DNA from: Chromatiales bacterium
GTDB taxonomy: Bacteria > Pseudomonadota > Gammaproteobacteria > UBA6429 > Thiohalophilaceae
DNA: 64,000 bases
Assembly (NCBI GenBank): GCA_027076325.1
Contig: JALTJZ010000071.1
Coordinates: 34,735 to 98,734 of the forward strand
Direction: 5' to 3'
The position numbers and the translations under genes are program-made. Every line of letters begins with the position of its first letter. Within the stretch, counting starts at the first letter, position 1. This document shows positions 37,256 through 47,028 of the stretch, piece by piece. The notes beneath the pieces were generated by a model that worked only from the letters and a program-made list of their open reading frames with translations, had not been told where the DNA came from and did no database searches.

Positions 37256-38185
37256 TTAGTCGCCCAGCGTCCCACCGGAGCCGAGTGTTAATGCTTCTTT
37301 AATTGAATCAGGCGCACACATAATGGACATAAAACTGTTTGCGCCCATCATGGATAAATCCGGGAAATTTATTGCAATACGAAATTCAGCATATAATGCA
37401 TAAACATTGCCGTTTTTCACAATAAGTTCATAGGGCAGATGAGCGGATGACTTGATTTTTTTGAAGTCAATTTGACTCATAATATAAGCGTCACCACTGC
37501 ATTCGCTACGTGAATTTCCTTTCATGCTTACACCAATAACGGATTCATCTTTACCTTCTAAATCGACCTGGTAAATTTTGCTTACACCGCCATCATTATT
37601 TGACAGTGCTTTATTCACTGCGGCCAGTGCTTCTTTCTGGTCAGCGTATTCAGCTAATTCCAGTCGATCTGTAAAGTAAGGCATTAGCCACTTGTACTGG
37701 TAGTCCCGTAGCTTATCTTTGGTTAAGCCTTTTTCAGAACCGTATTCTTTAACAAATCCCAGGTTGTCTTTCAGGCTTTGGGTAATATCGGCAAGATCGG
37801 TTTTAAGGCGATATGCATGTGCCATATAAGTGGGGTTAGTAAAAGCAACCTGTGTTTCGTTACCGGCCACGGTAATACTTACTCGCTGAATGGCACCGTA
37901 AACACCGTTTTCAGATTGTGAGGCGTAGTTGCGTAAAGCCGGGTTAGTGATAATAATAATGTGACTACTGGCATAAGGTGTATATTCCCCCACAATTTCA
38001 AAACCGGCTTTGCTGAGGCTGGCTTTTACATCGGATGTTACTTTCTGGATATCGGATGATGCTACTGTCTGCGCCAGTACAAAAGGCTTGTAATAGGTTT
38101 CGGCGCTAACAACACTGGAATAAAAAAATGCGCTAAAAATAAAAAATAGCGCAGAGAAGGAAAATCGGGTATTTGTGTTTTTCAT
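37256..38185 (-). CDS. Secreted protein, tandem paralog 2 (unknown family)
   Basis: A 309-residue exported protein. ATG 38185 gives a textbook signal peptide (MKNTNTRFSFSALFFIFSAF, cleavage after VVSA), so the longer in-frame start at 38233 is rejected. The mature part begins ETYYKPFVLAQTV and parallels the downstream paralog throughout. The two copies probably arose by tandem duplication; divergence is highest in the linker after GSEKG. Function unknown. Confidence 0.78.
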   Translation of the reverse strand: MKNTNTRFSFSALFFIFSAFFYSSVVSAETYYKPFVLAQTVASSDIQKVTSDVKASLSKAGFEIVGEYTPYASSHIIIITNPALRNYASQSENGVYGAIQRVSITVAGNETQVAFTNPTYMAHAYRLKTDLADITQSLKDNLGFVKEYGSEKGLTKDKLRDYQYKWLMPYFTDRLELAEYADQKEALAAVNKALSNNDGGVSKIYQVDLEGKDESVIGVSMKGNSRSECSGDAYIMSQIDFKKIKSSAHLPYELIVKNGNVYALYAEFRIAINFPDLSMMGANSFMSIMCAPDSIKEALTLGSGGTLGD

Positions 38186-38395
38186 TTTGACTCTCTGGTT
38201 ATATTGGTTTTGTAATGTAATTATCCTAGTCAAAGAGCGCTATCAGGGTCTGTACCAATGGATACATTCAGCTAAAAATGATTTTTAGCAGGCTAAAATA
38301 ATTGTGGCTTAAGTGCGAATACGTACAGAAAAGTCAGATGTTGCTCGTTACACTTTGAACCTGACATTAAGAACTACACAACTTGGGATTCAATC

Positions 38396-38875
38396 ATGAG
38401 CAATAAGAAATTAGCCATTATCGCAACAAAAGGTACATTAGACTGGGGTTATCCCCCCTTTATATTAGCATCAACAGCCGCGGCACTCGGCTATGATGTC
38501 GAGATCTTTTTTACATTTTACGGTTTACAGCTTTTAAAGAAAAAAATGAAGGTGCAGGTGAGCCCATTAGGTAATCCTGGGATGCCGATGCCAATGGGAA
38601 TGGATAAATGGTTCCCGGTGATTGGGACTGCGATTCCGGGCATGCAAAGCATTATGACCATGATGATGAAATCTAAAATGAAGAGCAAAGGTGTGGCTAG
38701 CCTGGAAGAGCTTCGCGAATTATGTATTGAAGCGGATGTAAAGATTACAGCTTGCCAGATGACGGTTGATTTATTTGATTTTGAACCTTCGGAATTAATT
38801 GACGGCGTTAATTATGCGGGTGCGGCTAAATTCTTTGAATTTGCCGGTGATTCTGACATTTGTTTGTATATATAA
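38396..38875 (+). CDS. DsrE2-like (DsrE/DsrF/DrsH) sulfur-carrier family protein
   Basis: A 159-residue cytoplasmic or membrane-associated protein with KLAIIATKGTLDWGYPPFIL at the start, AALGYDVEIFFTFYGLQLL near 29, and the single conserved Cys in KITACQMTVDLF near 122. This is the DsrE2/DrsE-like branch that carries persulfide sulfur, often beside TusA and rhodanese genes in sulfur oxidisers. No tusA or hdr genes are near. Sulfur oxidation is therefore a hint, not a demonstration. Confidence 0.85.
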   Translation: MSNKKLAIIATKGTLDWGYPPFILASTAAALGYDVEIFFTFYGLQLLKKKMKVQVSPLGNPGMPMPMGMDKWFPVIGTAIPGMQSIMTMMMKSKMKSKGVASLEELRELCIEADVKITACQMTVDLFDFEPSELIDGVNYAGAAKFFEFAGDSDICLYI

Positions 38876-38901
38876 GATTACAAAAACGGTAGTCTGCGTT
38901 T

Positions 38902-38932
38902 AAGGGTAACTTTTAGTCGTTACCCTTTTTTT
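38902..38932 (+). terminator. Rho-independent terminator after the DsrE2-like gene
   Basis: AAGGGTAAC and GTTACCCTT form a perfect nine-base stem around TTTTAGTC, followed by a T run. Confidence 0.92.
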
Positions 38933-39142
38933 ATGGTTATTTACTGCAAAGAACCATATTGAAATCCTCTTGATTTTAACCGATACTTTGCTATAAGTGT
39001 GCTCAAAGTTACAGAGTTTGGGTCGCGGAGCGAGGAAAATAATAATATCTGGTGCAAAGCTATTCGCTTTGCTGGTAAATGACGCTTGGCGTTGTTTTCC
39101 AGATATGGTTAAATAACATACAAATTGGAAGAGGCAGCTCTG

Positions 39143-39883
39143 ATGTCAACACTTGCAACGCCTGTGGCGAACCTTCATATCGCGCCGAGCGATAAATTAC
39201 ATGATTTATTAGCTGATTATCCTGATTTACTCGAACAAGCAGACGCGCATTGCTGGGCAATGCTCGAAATGGCAAAATTACACACGTTCGATGCAAATAC
39301 AGTCATGTTTAGCGAAAATATGGAGTGCAAACACTTAATGCTGGTGGTTGAAGGCACGGTGCGCGTTTTCAAAGATTCGGATGAAGGGCGTGAAATGACA
39401 CTTTATCGTGTCGAACCAGGTGAACTTTGTATTCATAATTTGAACAATTTAGTCAATGGTATGCCTTATCCCATTATGGCTCAGGCTGAAACCAGTGTTC
39501 GTGGCCTGGTTATCAGTCGCACCGAATTTCATAATACAATGTCCAAATCAGACGGTTTTAGGAATTATGTATTACGCAGTTTAACGGAGCGATTGGCCAA
39601 TCTGGTTAATCTGGTTTCCGGGTTAGCTTTTGATCGACTCGATTTACGCATTGCATGCTGGTTGCAGGCTCAATTTGAACGTAATTGTGGTCGAGCCATT
39701 GCCATTACGCACAGTGAGTTAGGCCATGAGCTTGGCACAACGCGCGAAATGGTGAGCCGAATCCTCAAAGATTTTGAGCATAAACGGTGCATCAAACTTT
39801 CGCGTGGCAGCATTCACCTGAACTGTAAACACACCCTGAAACTTGTTTCTCAGGGCAAAGGTAAGCGAACTACTCGAGCCTAG
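39143..39883 (+). CDS. Crp/Fnr family transcriptional regulator without Fe-S cysteines
   Basis: A 246-residue regulator with an effector-binding beta-roll (about 40-125), a dimer helix and a winged HTH. The recognition helix reads TTREMVSRIL (199-208), keeping the E-x-x-S-R residues (E202, S205, R206) that read TTGAT half-sites in FNR. It lacks the N-terminal Cys cluster of true FNR; the Cys present (37, 62, 96) are not so spaced, so it may sense NO, redox state or another signal, as Dnr-type regulators do. ATG 39143 is chosen behind AAGAGGCAGC. Its location between the two oxidase loci suggests control of one or both. Confidence 0.88.
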   Translation: MSTLATPVANLHIAPSDKLHDLLADYPDLLEQADAHCWAMLEMAKLHTFDANTVMFSENMECKHLMLVVEGTVRVFKDSDEGREMTLYRVEPGELCIHNLNNLVNGMPYPIMAQAETSVRGLVISRTEFHNTMSKSDGFRNYVLRSLTERLANLVNLVSGLAFDRLDLRIACWLQAQFERNCGRAIAITHSELGHELGTTREMVSRILKDFEHKRCIKLSRGSIHLNCKHTLKLVSQGKGKRTTRA

Positions 39884-39935
39884 TGTTTGGTTCAACTCTG
39901 AGGGATCCCTCAAAATTTAGCGTTGCCTGCCCTAC

Positions 39936-40135
39936 CATTGCGAGAAAACACTGAAAAGCAGGTGTTTTTCAGTATTGACGCGGCAATCTTCTGATTAAAA
40001 GTGATAAAGTTAAGATTTCCACAGTTGCTTTGTTCCTTCACAAGGACGGCATTTTATTCCAGTAGTGACATCTGTATTTCTAAGTTATTGTTTCTAGCGG
40101 CTTTTCCCTGAAAGTTTGAGGGGATACGGCCGATA
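39936..40135. repeat. Composite REP-like element, inverted orientation
   Basis: Contains CATTGCGAG, then ACTGAAAAGCAGGTGTTTTTCAGT, GCGGCAATCTTC, and later a reverse copy of the 52871 element (TTTGTTCCTTCACAAGGACGGC). Its tail (TTTATTCCAGTAGTGACATC onward) matches the tail of the 56330 copy. It fills most of the 319-base gap between the fnr-like gene and the lipoprotein gene. Confidence 0.7.
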
Positions 40136-40202
40136 TTTTTTAGCGCCCAACTTCTTTTTTTTATTTACTCTGGTTTCTTCGAGGGTGGGTTTTTTCTGGC
40201 CG

Positions 40203-40685
40203 TTATTTTATGACTTCCGGGTAAATCGCTTGAGCACGGACTTCTACCCAGTTCGCGGCGTTTATTTTCCACTCATTATTCAGCTTTAGCCAACGTGACT
40301 CAATTCTGAATGCACGCATGCGTTCAGGTAGCGTGCTTTCAGTGCCGGTAAGCAGGGCGTGGAAGAGCATATTGGCCTCGTTTTTGTCTTGAGATATTTT
40401 AATCGTATTAACTCGGGTGTAAATTTTTATAAATTTGTGCCGAAGCGTGTAGCGAAAAACAAGTGCTGACATGGTTTGCTGGTTCAGCCGCTTATTACCC
40501 CTAAAATCGGTGGTGAGTTTTCGCGAAACAGAGCGATGTTGCTTATTTTCAACGGCACTTACGAGTTCAGCCAATGCCTGTTTTAATGCTTTTTCGTCAT
40601 CGTCCTGGGTGCAACTATTCAGGAAAAATAGTGCCGAACTGGAAATCAGGACTATATATAAGGTATGTTTTAGTTTGTTTAGCAT
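40203..40685 (-). CDS. Putative lipoprotein, unknown function
   Basis: A 160-residue exported protein. The N-terminus has a signal sequence ending in the lipobox-like LNSC, so lipid attachment at Cys 25 is likely. The mature part begins TQDDDEKALKQALAEL and resembles NTF2-like or DUF4864-type small periplasmic domains, without certainty. It is divergent from ccoN with 475 bases between. Confidence 0.7.
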   Translation of the reverse strand: MLNKLKHTLYIVLISSSALFFLNSCTQDDDEKALKQALAELVSAVENKQHRSVSRKLTTDFRGNKRLNQQTMSALVFRYTLRHKFIKIYTRVNTIKISQDKNEANMLFHALLTGTESTLPERMRAFRIESRWLKLNNEWKINAANWVEVRAQAIYPEVIK

Positions 40686-41160
40686 ATATTTTTGCCAGTT
40701 AAAGGATTAAGTCAGCTCGCTCATTCGGACGTGCTGCCGCGCGCCGTGGATTAGAACGTGTGTGTAAAACTAACAAACAGTACGCAATCTTAAATGTTTT
40801 ATGAAAGGCAAAAAGTCTTTATCCGAAATACAATGGTAGCTTATATTCAATAGAGTCTGTGGCAATAATTACATTAGCTGTTTTTCTAATTGTAATGCCT
40901 TTTTTCTTGGTTTACGGAAGTTAGTTGCACTCTCTAATGCTAGCTTAATACCGACATTTCATACATATTTAATTATGGTGAATTTTCATGCAATGCTTGC
41001 CGAGTAACCCCAAAAATATTACAATATTAGCATATCATTAATTATAACCTCCGTATGCTATGCTGTTACTAGCAGGCAAGGGCTAAGTTGAAACTAAAAC
41101 TTCCCCCTTATCTGCCGCTAATGCATGCACATTTGAAGGTTTACTGTTAGAGGCGCGTTT
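40686..41160. other. Divergent non-coding interval upstream of ccoN
   Basis: No FNR-type TTGAT-N4-ATCAA site is present despite the cbb3 genes downstream. A hairpin ATTACATTAG / CTAATTGTAAT (40868-40896) followed by CCTTTTTT looks like an attenuator or terminator about 255 bases before ccoN. AATATTACAATATT near 41014 is a second small palindrome. The ccoN promoter was not identified. Confidence 0.45.
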
Positions 41161-42618
41161 ATGGCTGCAACATCGCAAATATCTCCACAATCATATAACT
41201 ATGATATTGTTAAAAAATTCACCATTATGGCACTTGTGTGGGGCGTACTCGGTATGTTTACCGGTTTGTATATTGCCCTTGAGCTTGCATGGCCTATTTT
41301 TAATTTTAATACCCCCGAGATTACTTTTGGGCGTTTGCGCCCGGTACACACAACGCTGGTTATTTTTGGGTTTGGTGGCAGTGCGCTATTTGCAACCTCG
41401 TATTATATTGTGCAGCGGACTTGTCAGGTGCGCCTTTGGGGTGAATTAATGCCAACCTATACCTTCTGGGGCTGGCAACTCGCGGTTGGTTCTGCGGCTG
41501 TATCGTACATGCTAGGCTACACGCAAGCACGTGAATATGCCGAAATGGTCTGGCCCATCGATATTTTAATTGCACTAACCTGGGTGGCGTATCTTGTTAT
41601 TTATGTACAAACATTGCGCCGCCGTTCACAGCCGCATATCTATGTTGCTAACTGGTTCTTTATTGCCTTTATTCTGGCAACCGCTATTTTGCACATTGTT
41701 AATAACATGGCGATGCCAATTGGTTTATTCAGCTTAAGTTCGTACAGTTTACAAGCCGGTGTACAGGATGCGATGACACAATGGTGGTACGGGCATAACG
41801 CGGTAGGCTTTTTCTTAACGGCTGCGTTCCTTGGTATGATGTATTACTTTGTACCAAAACAAGCGGGTCGACCGGTTTATTCTTACCGCCTGTCTATTAT
41901 CCACTTCTGGGCACTTATTTTCCTGTATATGTGGGTGGGTGCACATCACCTGCACTGGACGGCATTGCCTGACTGGACGTCAACCCTTGCGGCCACATTC
42001 TCTATTTTATTATTGTTGCCATCCTGGGGTGGCATGATTAACGGTATTATGACCTTGTCCGGAGCCTGGGATCGATTGCGTTCCGATCCGGTTGTACGAT
42101 TCCTGATTGTTGCTTTGGCGTTCTACGGCATGTCGACATTCGAAGGGCCATTAATGTCATTGAAAAGTGTAAATGCTTTATCGCATTATACTGACTGGAC
42201 GATTGGCCATGTGCATTCCGGTGCGCTTGGCTGGGTTGCGATGATTACCTTTGGCTCGTTCTATCATTTAATCCCACGTCTATGGGAAACAACCATGTAC
42301 AGTACCCGTTTAATTAACACGCATTTTTATCTGGCCGTGGTGGGTATTATTTTGTACATCTCTGCATTGTGGGTTGCCGGTATTGGCCAGGGCTTAATGT
42401 GGCGTGCATTTGATGAATACGGCAATTTGGCTTACACCTTTATTGAGTCTGTCGAGCGTTTGCACCTTCCGTATATTATGCGTGCGCTGGGTGGGTTGCT
42501 GTTTGTCCTGGGTATTTTCGTTATGACCTACAACGTGTATATGACAATACGCAAGGCTAAAAATGAAAAAGCAGAATTTGAAGCAAAAATTGCCGATAAA
42601 ATGGCAACAGCGCAGTAA
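41161..42618 (+). CDS. ccoN: cbb3-type cytochrome c oxidase subunit I CcoN
   Basis: Catalytic subunit of the high-affinity (microaerobic) oxidase, with 12 membrane helices in 485 residues. Heme and CuB ligands lie in [18 protein letters not shown] (first His), [33 protein letters not shown] and [13 protein letters not shown]. No Glu-rich K-channel of the aa3 type is present, as expected. First gene of ccoNOQP. Confidence 0.97.
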   Translation: MAATSQISPQSYNYDIVKKFTIMALVWGVLGMFTGLYIALELAWPIFNFNTPEITFGRLRPVHTTLVIFGFGGSALFATSYYIVQRTCQVRLWGELMPTYTFWGWQLAVGSAAVSYMLGYTQAREYAEMVWPIDILIALTWVAYLVIYVQTLRRRSQPHIYVANWFFIAFILATAILHIVNNMAMPIGLFSLSSYSLQAGVQDAMTQWWYGHNAVGFFLTAAFLGMMYYFVPKQAGRPVYSYRLSIIHFWALIFLYMWVGAHHLHWTALPDWTSTLAATFSILLLLPSWGGMINGIMTLSGAWDRLRSDPVVRFLIVALAFYGMSTFEGPLMSLKSVNALSHYTDWTIGHVHSGALGWVAMITFGSFYHLIPRLWETTMYSTRLINTHFYLAVVGIILYISALWVAGIGQGLMWRAFDEYGNLAYTFIESVERLHLPYIMRALGGLLFVLGIFVMTYNVYMTIRKAKNEKAEFEAKIADKMATAQ

Positions 42619-42638
42619 CGGTTTAGGAGCATTACAGA

Positions 42639-43388
42639 ATGAAACATGAAACGATAGAAACAAATGCTGGCTGGCTGATTGCTTTAACTCTGGTTGTAAT
42701 CAGTATTGGTGGCCTGGCTGAAATTGTACCGCTGTATTTTCTTGATGATACAGTGGAAGAAGTTAAAGTGAATGGTATTGAAACTGTTCGGCCGTACACA
42801 CCACTGGAAGTCCGCGGCCGGGATATTTATATGCGTGAAGGTTGTTACCTTTGCCATTCACAAATGATTCGTCCGTTCCGTGATGAAGCCTTACGTTATG
42901 GGCACTACTCATTAGCCGCCGAGTCTAAATTCGATCATCCTTTCCAGTGGGGTAGCAAGCGAACCGGGCCGGATCTTGCTCGTGTGGGTCAAAAGTATAC
43001 TAACCAATGGCATGTACAGCACCTGGTAGAACCGCGTTCTGTGGTGCGCGGGTCGATCATGCCGAACTACCCCTGGTTGCTTGAAAACAAGCTTAAATAT
43101 AAAGATATTGCTGCACGTATGAAGGCACTTAAAATCGTGGGTGTTCCTTATTCTGAAACGAAAGCAGAGTATGACAACAATGTGAAACGCTTCGGTAAAG
43201 ACGTTGCGGTGTTTCTGGATATTAACCAGGCTGAAGCAAACCTGATTAATCAGGCAATCACAAATAATTATGATGGTGATAAAACCAATGTAACAGAAAT
43301 GGATGCAATGGTGGCATACCTGCAAGTGCTCGGCACCATGGTTGATTTTAAGAAATTTGACGATGGGCATTTTTCAACATTCCGCTAG
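42639..43388 (+). CDS. ccoO: cbb3-type cytochrome c oxidase subunit II CcoO
   Basis: Membrane-anchored monoheme cytochrome c of the cbb3 complex. One helix (about 11-32) is followed by the heme-binding CYLCH at 69-73 and the axial-Met region VRGSIMPNYPWL near 131. Length 249 is slightly above the common ~205 residues: an insert near residues 165-215 is present between the usual PYS segment and the C-terminal MDAMVAYLQVLG. Confidence 0.96.
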   Translation: MKHETIETNAGWLIALTLVVISIGGLAEIVPLYFLDDTVEEVKVNGIETVRPYTPLEVRGRDIYMREGCYLCHSQMIRPFRDEALRYGHYSLAAESKFDHPFQWGSKRTGPDLARVGQKYTNQWHVQHLVEPRSVVRGSIMPNYPWLLENKLKYKDIAARMKALKIVGVPYSETKAEYDNNVKRFGKDVAVFLDINQAEANLINQAITNNYDGDKTNVTEMDAMVAYLQVLGTMVDFKKFDDGHFSTFR

Positions 43389-43435
43389 TTTCCGGGCTGG
43401 AAAATACCCTGCACAGGTAGGCGTAGAAAGAAATT

Positions 43436-43612
43436 ATGATAGCTGACTTTTTTAACTGGTTTACGCATCTGGAAAACACCAAGCCGTTTGCTTTAGTGCT
43501 TTTCTTTGTAACGTTTGTTGGCATTATAATTTATGTTTATAGCAACAAAAAACGTAAACGCCGCCTGGAATCGTACAAGAATATTCCCTTTGAAGAAGAC
43601 GACAAAGATTAG
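43436..43612 (+). CDS. ccoQ: cbb3 oxidase small subunit CcoQ
   Basis: A 58-residue single-span protein (KPFALVLFFVTFVGIIIYVY) with the basic-then-acidic tail RKRRLESYKNIPFEEDDKD-like that is typical of CcoQ/FixQ. It lies between ccoO and ccoP as in the canonical operon; a GTAGAAAG sequence precedes the ATG. Confidence 0.9.
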   Translation: MIADFFNWFTHLENTKPFALVLFFVTFVGIIIYVYSNKKRKRRLESYKNIPFEEDDKD

Positions 43613-43625
43613 AGAGTAAGAGATT

Positions 43626-44576
43626 ATGGCGCCAACAGACAGCAATAAATCAGACAGTAATAAATCGCAAACTAAAAAGCCAGCGGTTCAAACCACCGGC
43701 CATGCATGGGATGGCGATATTCAGGAATTTAATAACCCATTACCTAACTGGTGGGTATGGGCATTTTATTTAACGATTGTTTTTGCCATTGTCTACTGGA
43801 TATTTTTTCCTGCATGGCCGATTGGTCGTGATTATACTAAAGGTGTAATGAATGATATTGAATACACAACCGCTGATGGTAAACAGGTAAAAACACACTG
43901 GAACACGCGTGCATTATTTGAAAAAAATATGCGTGAAGCAGAAATTGAACAACAAAAATATCTGGATCAGCTTGCTTCTGCCAGTATAGAAGAGATTGCA
44001 AACGATGAAGTAAAAAGCAATTTTGCCTATTCAATGGCGAAAGTATTATATGCAGACAATTGTGCTGCGTGTCATCAACCTGGTGGAGCCGGTGTTGTTG
44101 GTGCTTACCCTAATCTTGCTGATGATGCCTGGTTGTGGGGCGGTAGTTTTGAAAAAATTAAAACGTCTATTGCCGCCGGGCGAAACGGTATCATGCCAGC
44201 ATTCAGTGCAAAACTAACTGCAACGCAAATTGACGATGTGGCAGAATATGTTTTAAGCCTGTCTAAACATAAAACGGATGTTGGCAAAACGGCGCGAGGT
44301 AAAGAAATATTTAATGGTACCAGCGGTGGTTGTTATTTCTGTCATACTAAAGCGGGTTCGGGTATGGAGTCGATGGGCGCTGCAAATTTAACCGACAGTG
44401 TCTGGACGCTGGCCGATGTGCCTGCGGGTGATAATCTGCAAGCGAAAAAAGAAGCTGTTAAAGCCATTATCCAAAAAGGTGTTAACCGTAAAATGCCAGC
44501 ATGGGATGAGCGTTTAACAGAAACTCAAATTAAAATACTTGCTTTTTATGTACATCAGTTAGGTGGTGGTAAGTAA
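43626..44576 (+). CDS. ccoP: cbb3-type cytochrome c oxidase subunit III CcoP (diheme)
   Basis: Diheme cytochrome c that takes electrons into the cbb3 complex. The opening GHAWDGDIQEFNNPLPNWW (25-43) and one helix (45-62) match the family, with heme motifs CAACH at 146-150 and CYFCH at 236-240. Each heme has a downstream Met (GIMPAFS, RKMPAWD). Last gene of the ccoNOQP operon, followed by a terminator. Confidence 0.97.
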   Translation: MAPTDSNKSDSNKSQTKKPAVQTTGHAWDGDIQEFNNPLPNWWVWAFYLTIVFAIVYWIFFPAWPIGRDYTKGVMNDIEYTTADGKQVKTHWNTRALFEKNMREAEIEQQKYLDQLASASIEEIANDEVKSNFAYSMAKVLYADNCAACHQPGGAGVVGAYPNLADDAWLWGGSFEKIKTSIAAGRNGIMPAFSAKLTATQIDDVAEYVLSLSKHKTDVGKTARGKEIFNGTSGGCYFCHTKAGSGMESMGAANLTDSVWTLADVPAGDNLQAKKEAVKAIIQKGVNRKMPAWDERLTETQIKILAFYVHQLGGGK

Positions 44577-44601
44577 CCTGCCACTTATACTCGAATATAA
44601 T

Positions 44602-44658
44602 GGAGCGAGATATATTGGGAGTGCAAGGGCTGAAAGTCAGTCTCTGCGCTCCTTTTTT
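44602..44658 (+). terminator. Terminator after ccoP
   Basis: GGAGCG (44602-44607) pairs with CGCTCC (44647-44652) over a long internal loop, followed by TTTTTT. The outer stem is short, so strength is uncertain, but the place and T run are right. Confidence 0.65.
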
Positions 44659-44672
44659 GCTATATAGATAAT

Positions 44673-46112
44673 ATGAGTGAAACGCCTACATCCCAGCCGG
44701 AACAGCAGCGCATTGCAATCTATCCACGTTCTGTCAAAGGATTTTATCGAAAAATAAAAACAGCAATTGTTATTCTTGCCTACAGTGTTTATTTTTTATT
44801 ACCGTGGTTGCGCTGGGAACGTGAGAATGGCCCTTCTCAAGCCGTTATTTTTGATATTACTGCCCGTCGCTTTGATATATTTAATTTTACACTTTTCGCG
44901 CAGGACATTTTCTGGCTGGCTTTGTTTTTTGCTTTTGCCGCACTGTTATTATTTTTTGTAACCGGTATTGCCGGGCGTGTTTTCTGTGGTTATTTTTGCT
45001 TTCAGACATTATGGACTGATGTGTTTATGCACATAGAACACTGGGTACAGGGAGAACGTCCGGCAAGAATTAAACTGGCAAAATCAAAATGGAATGCACA
45101 GAAGATCTTTAAAATAGGATTAACCCATTTTTTATGGCTGGTTGTCGCATTTTCTACCGGGCTTGCTTTTACCCTGTATTGGGGAAATGCGCCAGATCTT
45201 ATTGTGGAAATTTTTACCTTTCAGGCACCACTTGCTGCCGGTATTACTATCTTGTTTTTGACTCTTACAACCTATGTAATGGCCGGCATTGCGCGTGAGC
45301 AGGTTTGTACCTATATGTGCCCTTATGCGCGCTTTCAAAGTGCCATGTTTGATTCAGACACCATTGTCGTTGCTTATGACTCGATACGTGGTGAGGGCAA
45401 TAGGGGACGACACAAGCCTAGTAAGGAATTAATTAAGCACGATAAACGCCAACAGGCGGGCTATGGTGACTGTGTTGATTGTGGCTATTGTGTTCAGGTT
45501 TGTCCAACCGGGATTGATATCCGTAATGGTTTGCAATACCAGTGCATTACCTGTGCACTTTGTATCGATGCCTGTAATACAATAATGAAATCTGTTGGCT
45601 ATCCCGAAGGTTTAATTCGTTATTCATCAGAAAACGAAATGCAGGGTGGCAACAAACGTATTTTAAAACCTAAAACGATTATTTATGGCTTGTCACTGAT
45701 TGTTGTGGCAGTTATTTTCTTTTGGGGACTAGGTGCGCGTTCGGTTGTTGATGTGAGTGTACGTCAGGTACGTCAGCCTTTGTTTGTTGTTTTGTCTAAT
45801 GGTGATATTCAGAACCGGTATGCAATAAAGGTAAATAACAAAACAGACAGGCAGATGTGGCTTACGGTTAGCTTACGTGGGCTGGATGGAGCTATTCTCG
45901 ACCTTGGGCGTTTTGATAAGATTCACATATCACCTGCAAGTAGCGCAACTTTTTATGCGAATGTTAAAATACCGCAAAAAAAAATACGCAAAGAAAATAG
46001 CCGTTTTGAATTTGTTCTTAAAGATTTAAATGAAAAGAGTAAAACCTGGACTCATGAAGATAATTTTTTTACACCAAAAAAATTAGTAAATCAGACTGTT
46101 TTAAAGAAATAA
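44673..46112 (+). CDS. ccoG: Cytochrome c oxidase accessory protein CcoG (RdxA/FixG)
   Basis: Polyferredoxin-like membrane protein that reduces Cu(II) for cbb3 assembly. The 479-residue product has an N-terminal membrane region with GRVFCGYFCFQTLWTDVF, two [4Fe-4S] motifs CVDCGYCVQVCPTG and CITCALCIDACNT near 268-305, and a C-terminal Ig-like domain. First gene of the ccoGHIS maturation set. Confidence 0.95.
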   Translation: MSETPTSQPEQQRIAIYPRSVKGFYRKIKTAIVILAYSVYFLLPWLRWERENGPSQAVIFDITARRFDIFNFTLFAQDIFWLALFFAFAALLLFFVTGIAGRVFCGYFCFQTLWTDVFMHIEHWVQGERPARIKLAKSKWNAQKIFKIGLTHFLWLVVAFSTGLAFTLYWGNAPDLIVEIFTFQAPLAAGITILFLTLTTYVMAGIAREQVCTYMCPYARFQSAMFDSDTIVVAYDSIRGEGNRGRHKPSKELIKHDKRQQAGYGDCVDCGYCVQVCPTGIDIRNGLQYQCITCALCIDACNTIMKSVGYPEGLIRYSSENEMQGGNKRILKPKTIIYGLSLIVVAVIFFWGLGARSVVDVSVRQVRQPLFVVLSNGDIQNRYAIKVNNKTDRQMWLTVSLRGLDGAILDLGRFDKIHISPASSATFYANVKIPQKKIRKENSRFEFVLKDLNEKSKTWTHEDNFFTPKKLVNQTVLKK

Positions 46113-46145
46113 TCCATCGGTATTATATAGGGGCAAAGAAAAAAT

Positions 46146-46970
46146 ATGAATAATGTACTTTTAACACTGGCTGTAGGTGTTATTTTTATTGTTATTGTAC
46201 ATAGCACACTACGATTCTTCAGCCAGGTCAGGAGTTTGGCAACTTTGCTGATTACATTCCTGGCTCTTTGCAGCATCTATGTTCCTTTGCTCATTGCTGA
46301 CTGGCCCGGGATTGATGTTTTTGCAATTCAGTTTGCCATTTATGGCATAACTCTTTATTTATTAACTATTTTGCATAGTCAGGCCATACAACAAAAAAAT
46401 GAAGAAATAGCCGGTGCAAAATCTGGAAAGAAATGGCATTGGGCACCATTACTAATTGTTGGGTTCTTTGTTGTGGTAGTGAGTGTTAATAGTGTATTTA
46501 TTACCGTTGCACAACAGGGCAGCAAATCATTGTTACCAATGTTTTTAATTCCCGAAACAAAAAGTGGTGGCCGGGTAAGTTCTTATTTCCCGGGGATTGT
46601 TGAACACAATTTTCATGAGAAAGAAGATCAATATAATCAGTATCAACAACGTCTTGATGAGCAGCGCCAACGTGGCTGGAAAATTAAATATGGTTGGTTA
46701 GATTCGCCTATTGCAAATAAAACAGCGACATTCCAGTTGTCTTTACGTGATGCTAAACAACAGGCGATTACCAATGCAAAGGTCAGTGGCAGCTTTCAGC
46801 GAGGTAATACCAGCAAGCAGGATCAGGCTATTGTTTTGCAGGAGGTAGAGCCGGGGCTTTATCGAGTCGACATTGCATTAAAATATCCAGGGCGTTGGGA
46901 ACTAAAGTTAAAAGTGAACAGCCCGCAGGGCGACTATAATATCAATGCAACCACAAATGTGTCAGAATAA
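46146..46970 (+). CDS. ccoH: FixH/CcoH family protein with extra N-terminal membrane region
   Basis: The C-terminal part (WHWAPLLIVGFFVVVVSVN near 99, then a periplasmic Ig-like domain ending PGRWELKLKV) is FixH/CcoH, an assembly factor bound to the cbb3 complex. The first 80 residues add about three further membrane spans, giving 274 residues where simple CcoH proteins are shorter (roughly 150-190). The gene is between ccoG and ccoI as usual. Whether the extension is a fused small gene is open. Confidence 0.85.
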   Translation: MNNVLLTLAVGVIFIVIVHSTLRFFSQVRSLATLLITFLALCSIYVPLLIADWPGIDVFAIQFAIYGITLYLLTILHSQAIQQKNEEIAGAKSGKKWHWAPLLIVGFFVVVVSVNSVFITVAQQGSKSLLPMFLIPETKSGGRVSSYFPGIVEHNFHEKEDQYNQYQQRLDEQRQRGWKIKYGWLDSPIANKTATFQLSLRDAKQQAITNAKVSGSFQRGNTSKQDQAIVLQEVEPGLYRVDIALKYPGRWELKLKVNSPQGDYNINATTNVSE

Positions 46971-47028
46971 ACTGGATTAGTCATTAGGCGCTGTGCATAT
47001 TCTTACCCTGATATAAAAAACACAAACA

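Noticed and set aside
40686..41160. Expected FNR box upstream of ccoN
   Set aside because: Scanned on both strands; no TTGAT-N4-ATCAA or one-mismatch match at a useful position was found.
42912..43370. 152-codon minus-strand frame under ccoO
   Set aside because: Antisense of CcoO, rich in Cys, His and Ile by complement; no start context.
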